Source of the DNA: an uncultured Prevotella sp. | GTDB lineage: Bacteria > Bacteroidota > Bacteroidia > Bacteroidales > Bacteroidaceae | DNA: 64,000 nt | Direction: 5' to 3' | NCBI GenBank assembly: GCA_900556465.1 | Contig: USPK01000002.1 | Location: 1 to 64,000 of the forward strand | Shown: piece after piece, positions 59,404-64,000 of the stretch | Layout of the letters: the number at the start of each line of letters is the position of its first letter | Position numbering within the stretch: position 1 is the stretch's first letter | Position numbers and translations under genes: made by a program | Notes under the pieces: model-generated | Database searches by the model: none | Told to the model about the DNA's origin: nothing | What the model saw: the letters and a program-made list of their open reading frames with translations, nothing else

Positions 59404-61245
59404 ATGCGAACCCGATTCCTTTTCCTGCTCCGCTTCTACGCGGTGCTGCTCGCCGTGTTCATTCTCGGTAAGGCCGTTTTCCTGCTCTGCGACGCCCCGG
59501 CCGGGACGTCGGTCGGCGTGGCCGACTTCTTAGCCGTCGTCTGGCACGGGCTACCGCTCGACCTCGCTACGGCCGGCTACCTGACGGCGCTGCCTTGGCT
59601 CGCCCTGACGGTGTCTGTCTGGACGCGCATTCCGCGCCTGCGGCTGGGCTACAACGTCTATGCCGCTGTCGTCGCGGCCTTGCTGGCGGTCATCCTCGTG
59701 GCGGACACGTGCCTCTACACCTTCTGGGACGTGAAGCTGGACGGCACCGTGTTCAACTACCTGGACTCGCCGCGCGGCGTGGCCGCCAGTGTCAGCACGG
59801 GCTACCTGTTCGGCGCCGTCGCGGTCCTGGTCCTCGTCGGGCTGGCCCTGTTCTTTGCGTTCGAGCGGCTGTTCCCGCGCCAGCTGCCCCCCGTGCGCCG
59901 GCGGCTGACGGCTACGGCGGGGGCCGTCGTCGTGGGCGGGCTGCTCTTTCTCGGCATCCGCGGCGGGGTGGGCAAGTCGACAGCCAACGTCGGCATGGTC
60001 TATTACAGCGACGTGCAGTTCCTGAACCACGCGGCCGTCAATCCGGCCTTCAGCCTCGTATCCTCCACGCTCAAGACCAAGGACTACGCCCGCCTCCACG
60101 ACTATTTCCCCGAGGAGGAACGGGCCCGCGTGTTCGCCTCGCTGGGCTACGACACGCGCAGCCTGGCTCCCAACACGCTGCTCCGCGTGCGGCGGCCCAA
60201 CGTCCTGATAGTCCTCATGGAGGGCTGCGGGGGGACGTTCGTCCATGCCGTCGACTCGCTCGCTGACCCGGCCGTGACGCCGCGGCTCAACGAGTTGGCG
60301 GCCGAGGGCGTCGTCTTCACGCGCTGCTATGCCAACTCGTTCCGCACGGACCGCGGCACCGTCTGCGCGCTCAGTGGCTATCCGGCTTTTCCCGACGTGA
60401 GTGTGATGAAGTTGCCCTCGAAGTGTGCGCAGCTTCCCTCCATTGCGCGGAGCCTGCGCCAGGCCGGCTACGCGACGGACTTCCTCTACGGCGGCGACAT
60501 CAACTTCACGAACACGAACGGCTACCTGCTCTCGACCGGCTATGAGCGCACGGCGGGCGACACTGCCTTCCCGGCGGAAGTGCGCCATACGCACGACTGG
60601 GGCGTCACGGACCGCATCGTCTTTGAATACTTGCTCGAGGAACTGGCCAGCCGCGCCGACGGACGCCCCTGGCACACGACGCTGCTCACCCTGGCCAGCC
60701 ACGAACCGTGGGGCGTTCCCTACGCCCGCATCCAGGGCGACACGGTGGCCAACGCCATGGCCTATCTCGACGACTGCATCGGGCGCTTCGTGGACCGCTT
60801 CCGCGAGACGCCGCAATGGGCCAACACGCTCATCGTCCTGTTGCCGGACCACGGCATCGGCTATCCGGCGGGCATAGATGCCGGCGACCCGCGCCGCGCC
60901 CACATCCCGATGATCTGGACCGGCGGCGCGGTGCGCGGCCACCGAGTGGTCGACGTGCTGTGTAACCAGACGGACCTGCCGGCCACGTTGCTCGGGCAGC
61001 TGGGCCTGGCGCACGACGATTTCCGCTTCAGCCGCGACGTGCTGAGCCGCACCTACACGCACCCCTCCGCGGTCCACGTGTGGAGCGAAGGCATCTGGTA
61101 CATGGACGGCACGGGCTTCACGTCGCTCAACCTGCTCTCGAAGCCGCAGCGTCCGCTGGAGGAGCGCCCCGCCCCGTCGGCCGCCCGCGCCGCCGCGGCC
61201 AACGCCCTGCTGCAAACGGCCTACGACGACCTGGGCGCCCGCTGA
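59404..61245 (+). CDS. LtaS/sulfatase-family membrane phosphotransferase-like enzyme
   Basis: A 613-residue protein. The N-terminal 190 residues hold about five transmembrane helices; the rest is a periplasmic alkaline-phosphatase-superfamily domain with NVLIVLMEGCGG (metal Glu), the nucleophile Thr in NSFRTDRGTVCALSGYP, SHEPWGVP and LPDHGIGYP with metal-binding Asp-His. Bacteroidetes have many such LTA-synthase-like proteins; probable roles include phosphoethanolamine or phosphoglycerol transfer, not settled by sequence. It is a single-gene unit that converges with the DUF4294 gene. Confidence 0.9.
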   Translation: MRTRFLFLLRFYAVLLAVFILGKAVFLLCDAPAGTSVGVADFLAVVWHGLPLDLATAGYLTALPWLALTVSVWTRIPRLRLGYNVYAAVVAALLAVILVADTCLYTFWDVKLDGTVFNYLDSPRGVAASVSTGYLFGAVAVLVLVGLALFFAFERLFPRQLPPVRRRLTATAGAVVVGGLLFLGIRGGVGKSTANVGMVYYSDVQFLNHAAVNPAFSLVSSTLKTKDYARLHDYFPEEERARVFASLGYDTRSLAPNTLLRVRRPNVLIVLMEGCGGTFVHAVDSLADPAVTPRLNELAAEGVVFTRCYANSFRTDRGTVCALSGYPAFPDVSVMKLPSKCAQLPSIARSLRQAGYATDFLYGGDINFTNTNGYLLSTGYERTAGDTAFPAEVRHTHDWGVTDRIVFEYLLEELASRADGRPWHTTLLTLASHEPWGVPYARIQGDTVANAMAYLDDCIGRFVDRFRETPQWANTLIVLLPDHGIGYPAGIDAGDPRRAHIPMIWTGGAVRGHRVVDVLCNQTDLPATLLGQLGLAHDDFRFSRDVLSRTYTHPSAVHVWSEGIWYMDGTGFTSLNLLSKPQRPLEERPAPSAARAAAANALLQTAYDDLGAR

Positions 61246-61270
61246 CACGCCAGCGGTCCGGACACACAAC

Positions 61271-61323
61271 GCCGCCGCGGGGCCGGAAACCTCTTCGGAA
61301 AGGAGGTCCGGCCCCGCGGCGGC
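61271..61323. terminator. Long bidirectional terminator hairpin
   Basis: GCCGCCGCGGGGCCGGA (61271-61287) pairs with the arm ending at 61323, and an inner ACCTC/GAGGT stem follows, leaving a short loop. It separates two convergent genes. Confidence 0.85.
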
Positions 61324-61338
61324 AGTGCGTGGCGGCGG

Positions 61339-61974
61339 TCAGAGCTGGCCGCTCTCGACCATGCGGACCACGCGCTCGGTGAAGCGGTCGTCGCCCTCGG
61401 GGTCGTAGCGCCGCGTCAAGCTGTTGCCGAAGCAGAACGCCAGCGTCTGGTACATGTTCGCCTTGAACGAGCCGATGAAGGCCTGGGCTATGTGGTAGCC
61501 CGTCTGGCCGCATTCGCGGTCGATGAGCTTTACGAGCAGGCGCCCCTGCGAGCGCGACAGCTTCTTGAGCGTCGGGGCGTACTGCTTCTTGAGCCCGTCC
61601 TCGACGCGGCTCAGGTGTTCGCGTCGCGCCTTCTCGTCGGGCAGGGTCTGCAGGTACTCGTAGGTTTCGATGACGGTGTACTTCGCCAGCCGCGCCAAGG
61701 GGAGCAGCTTCTTCACGTTGGCGACCAGTCGGTTGTAGCGCTCCACCTCGCGCGCGTTCTTGAAGCGCAGGGGCGGGTAGCGGTAGAAGGTGGGCATGAT
61801 GATGTGGGGAATGCTGTCCCCGTGATAGGCCACGCGGCCCACGCGAATCTCCATCGGCGTGGCGGGCGTATCGGCGTCGGCCACGCTGTCTGTGCCTGCG
61901 GGGGCCTGAGCCAGGCCCGGCAGCGCGGTGCCCGGGAGGAGGGCAAGGAGCAAGATGAGCATCACGTACTTCAT
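61339..61974 (-). CDS. DUF4294-family exported protein
   Basis: A 211-residue protein with a signal peptide (MKYVMLILLLALLPGTALPGLAQ). The core matches the DUF4294 pattern: RVAYHGDSIPHIIMPTFYRYPPLRFKNAREVERYNRLVANVKKLLPLAR, then helices with SRSQGRLLVKLIDRECGQTGY and FKANMYQTLAFCFGNSL. Function unknown; the family is typical of Bacteroidetes. A weak -7-like TAATTTCG at 61982-61989 lies very close to the ATG. Confidence 0.85.
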   Translation of the reverse strand: MKYVMLILLLALLPGTALPGLAQAPAGTDSVADADTPATPMEIRVGRVAYHGDSIPHIIMPTFYRYPPLRFKNAREVERYNRLVANVKKLLPLARLAKYTVIETYEYLQTLPDEKARREHLSRVEDGLKKQYAPTLKKLSRSQGRLLVKLIDRECGQTGYHIAQAFIGSFKANMYQTLAFCFGNSLTRRYDPEGDDRFTERVVRMVESGQL

Positions 61975-62156
61975 GGCGCGGCGAAATTAGTAAGAAAATC
62001 CCGGCCGCCACGTTATTATTCCTTAATTGACAGACGGTTTGCGAAAAAATAACTTCCTTTGTAATACGGAAGGGGCGGACGGGTCCCGCAGGACCGGCGC
62101 TTCGGGCCGCCGGAAGCGCCCCGGAGGGCGCCGGGCGGCGGACAGTTGCTCCAGCC

Positions 62157-62215
62157 ACGGGCCTTAGCCCCGTCGCTACGGGCCCTATTCCAGTTTTTAC
62201 GGGCCTTAGCCCCGT
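62157..62215. repeat. Modular 21-bp-period palindromic repeat, copy 11
   Basis: Reverse ACGGGCCTTAGCCCCGT, CGCT, reverse variant ACGGGCCCTATTCCAGT, TTTT, reverse ACGGGCCTTAGCCCCGT. It lies in the 355-bp divergent gap between the DUF4294 gene and rnr. The rest of that gap (61975-62156, 62216-62329) holds an AT-rich stretch near 62010-62070 that probably contains promoters, but no clear -33/-7 pair. Confidence 0.9.
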
Positions 62216-62329
62216 GGTTGCGGCAACCGGCGGACGTCGTCGCGGGCCAGTCCCGGCGGATGCAGCCCGCCGCCGCGCCGGCCGGCCCCCGGGCCGCCGC
62301 TCCGTTTCAACGATTCATCTATTCAGACT

Positions 62330-64000
62330 ATGAGCCGAAACAAAACGCAAAAGAGTGCCGGGCGTCTCAAGAAGAAAGACATCCGGCAGTCGCTGCTGGA
62401 CCTGTTCGAGCAGCACCCCGACAAGAAATACGGCATCAAGGACATCTTCTCCGCCATCGGCGCGGCGAACCACCCGGCCAAGATGCTGACGATGGACGTC
62501 CTGTCCGAGCTGGTGCTGGACGACTATCTGGCCACTGAGGGCAACGCCGTCTACTCCCTGGCCCACCGTTTGCAGGTGATGGAAGGAACCTTCCAGCGCA
62601 AGCGCAACGGCCGCAACTCCTTCATCCCGGACGACGGGGGAAAGAACATATTGGTCTGCGAACGGAACTCGCACCACGCGCTCGACGGTGACCGCGTGCG
62701 CGTCACGATGCTGGCCCGGCGTTCAGGCCATACGCGCGAGGCGGAAGTCATCGAGATTCTGGAGCGGAAGAAAGACACCTTCGTGGGCCGCCTCCAGGTG
62801 GAGAAGGGCTTCGGCTTCCTCGTGACGGAAGGCCGCGCCCTGGCGACGGACATCTTCATACCGAAGGACAAGCTGAAAGGCGGGAAGACGGGCGACAAGG
62901 CAGTGGTCAAGATTACGGACTGGCCCGAAGACTCGAAGAGCCCTATCGGAAAGGTGGTCGACATCCTGGGCCGTAAGGGCGAGAACAATGCCGAGATGCA
63001 CGCCATCCTGGCCGAGTACGGCCTGCCCTATGCCTACCCGAAGAGCGTCGAGGCCGCGGCCGAGAAGCTGGAGCCCGGCATCACGCCCGAAGAGATTGCG
63101 CGGCGCGAGGACTTTCGGGCGGTCACGACCTTTACCATCGACCCGCACGACGCCAAGGACTTCGACGACGCCCTCTCCATCCGCGCCGTGGGCAAGGATT
63201 GCTGGGAAGTCGGCGTCCATATTGCGGACGTCTCCCACTACGTGAAGGAGGGCGACATCATTGACCGCGAGGCGCAGAAGCGGGCCACGAGCGTCTACCT
63301 CGTGGACCGCACCATCCCGATGCTGCCCGAGCGCCTGTGCAACTTCATCTGCTCGCTGCGGCCCAATGAGGAGAAGCTGGCCTACTCCACGATTTTCCAC
63401 ATGAACAGTCGCGGCGACGTGCTCGACTGGCACCTGGCCCACACCGTGATTCGCTCGGACCGCCGCTTTACTTACGAGGAGGTGCAGGCCATACTGGAGC
63501 GCAACCGCGAAGCCTCGCCCGCCGACCTGGCCCTGCCCGGCGAGCACCCCGAACCCCTGCCCGAGGGCGCTCCCCTTGAGGGCGAGTATGTCGAAGAGCT
63601 CGTCACGCTCAACCGCCTGGCCAAGCAGCTGCGCGAACGCCGCTTCAAGAACGGCGCCATCGGTTTCGACCGCGCCGAAGTGCGCTTCGAGATTGACGAA
63701 AAGGGCCACCCCGTCTCGACCTACGTCAAGGTGGCCAAGGACGCCAACAAGCTGGTCGAGGAGTTTATGCTCCTGGCCAACCGCAGTGTGGCCGAAAAGA
63801 TAGGCCGTGTGCCCAGGAACAAGAAGCCTAAGGTCTTCGTCTACCGCATCCACGACGTGCCCGACCCCGAGAAGCTCGAGAAGCTGAGCGGCTTTATCGC
63901 CAAGTTCGGCTATAAGCTCCGCACGGAGGGCAGTAAGACGGAGGTGTCGAAGAGCTTGAACCGTCTCCTCTCCGACGTGAAGGGCAAGAAGGAGGAGAAT
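62330..64000 (+). CDS. rnr: Ribonuclease R, 3' end outside the window
   Basis: The first 557 codons of an RNase II/R-family 3'-5' exoribonuclease. A Lys-rich start (MSRNKTQKSAGRLKKKD) leads into a winged-helix domain, two cold-shock domains (residues about 75-220, with FVGRLQVEKGFGFLV), and the RNB catalytic domain with the acidic cluster in TIDPHDAKDFDDALSI near residue 280 and VHIADVSHYV. The S1 domain and basic tail expected at the C-terminus lie beyond the window. It degrades structured RNA. Confidence 0.95.
   Translation, partial: MSRNKTQKSAGRLKKKDIRQSLLDLFEQHPDKKYGIKDIFSAIGAANHPAKMLTMDVLSELVLDDYLATEGNAVYSLAHRLQVMEGTFQRKRNGRNSFIPDDGGKNILVCERNSHHALDGDRVRVTMLARRSGHTREAEVIEILERKKDTFVGRLQVEKGFGFLVTEGRALATDIFIPKDKLKGGKTGDKAVVKITDWPEDSKSPIGKVVDILGRKGENNAEMHAILAEYGLPYAYPKSVEAAAEKLEPGITPEEIARREDFRAVTTFTIDPHDAKDFDDALSIRAVGKDCWEVGVHIADVSHYVKEGDIIDREAQKRATSVYLVDRTIPMLPERLCNFICSLRPNEEKLAYSTIFHMNSRGDVLDWHLAHTVIRSDRRFTYEEVQAILERNREASPADLALPGEHPEPLPEGAPLEGEYVEELVTLNRLAKQLRERRFKNGAIGFDRAEVRFEIDEKGHPVSTYVKVAKDANKLVEEFMLLANRSVAEKIGRVPRNKKPKVFVYRIHDVPDPEKLEKLSGFIAKFGYKLRTEGSKTEVSKSLNRLLSDVKGKKEEN

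Noticed and set aside
5425..62215. CRISPR array interpretation of the 17-bp modules
   Set aside because: Spacers are 4 bp and invariant, copies have only three to five modules, modules invert within a copy, and no cas genes are present.

Overview
The window comes from a GC-rich member of the Bacteroidetes, most likely order Bacteroidales. Four lines of evidence point there. Promoters carry the Bacteroidetes -33/-7 signature (TTTG, about 19 nt, TAnnTTTG) rather than -35/-10 boxes. Family markers include a smalltalk micro-protein, DUF4294, a BtuG-like B12 lipoprotein, PorZ-like and C10-peptidase proteins with type IX-like C-terminal domains, and a TGS-type nucleoside kinase. The gene order xerD / aroQ-pyk-OMT-rbfA-lolE is also typical. 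Ribosome binding sites are generally weak. I cannot fix the genus. About 45 protein genes fill most of the window; I see no rRNA, tRNA, CRISPR array, insertion sequence or prophage.

Layout: 1-2.4 kb holds the 3' part of an endonuclease/exonuclease/phosphatase gene and hisS. 2.4-5.1 kb holds ptb-buk (acyl-phosphate ATP generation), preceded by an 84-bp tandem repeat carrying promoter-like elements, and a smalltalk gene. 5.4-13.7 kb holds a secreted hypothetical protein, an MsbA-type exporter with RNase HI, argS, a membrane pyrophosphatase and an HU protein. 13.9-24.6 kb holds a PorZ-like protein with rdgB and a membrane protein, a nucleoside kinase with miaB, and an HD-domain phosphodiesterase with a sirtuin. 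24.7-27.3 kb holds three consecutive FKBP isomerases. 27.3-32.9 kb holds xerD divergent from aroQ-pyk-OMT-rbfA-lolE. 33-38 kb holds sbcDC. 38.4-45.9 kb holds a large GH20 hexosaminidase and a cobalamin riboswitch-btuB-btuG operon. 46-51 kb holds umuDC and a GH2 glycosidase. 50.8-55.7 kb holds an ompH-murI-dehydratase-PAP2-C1 peptidase operon. 56-64 kb holds a C10 peptidase with a lipoprotein, a sulfatase-like membrane enzyme, a DUF4294 protein and the 5' part of rnr.

The most unusual feature is a repeat family present at eleven places. Each copy is built from 17-bp near-palindromic modules (ACGGGGCTAAGGCCCGT or its reverse complement) joined by 4-bp spacers, giving an exact 21-bp period and a usual length of 59 bp (three modules). 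Ten copies lie between genes in every possible gene arrangement. One lies in frame inside the xerD coding sequence, where the 21-bp period becomes a seven-residue repeat. Two copies share 178 bp of nearly identical sequence including their flanks. I know of no description of this family, and no mobilising gene is visible here.
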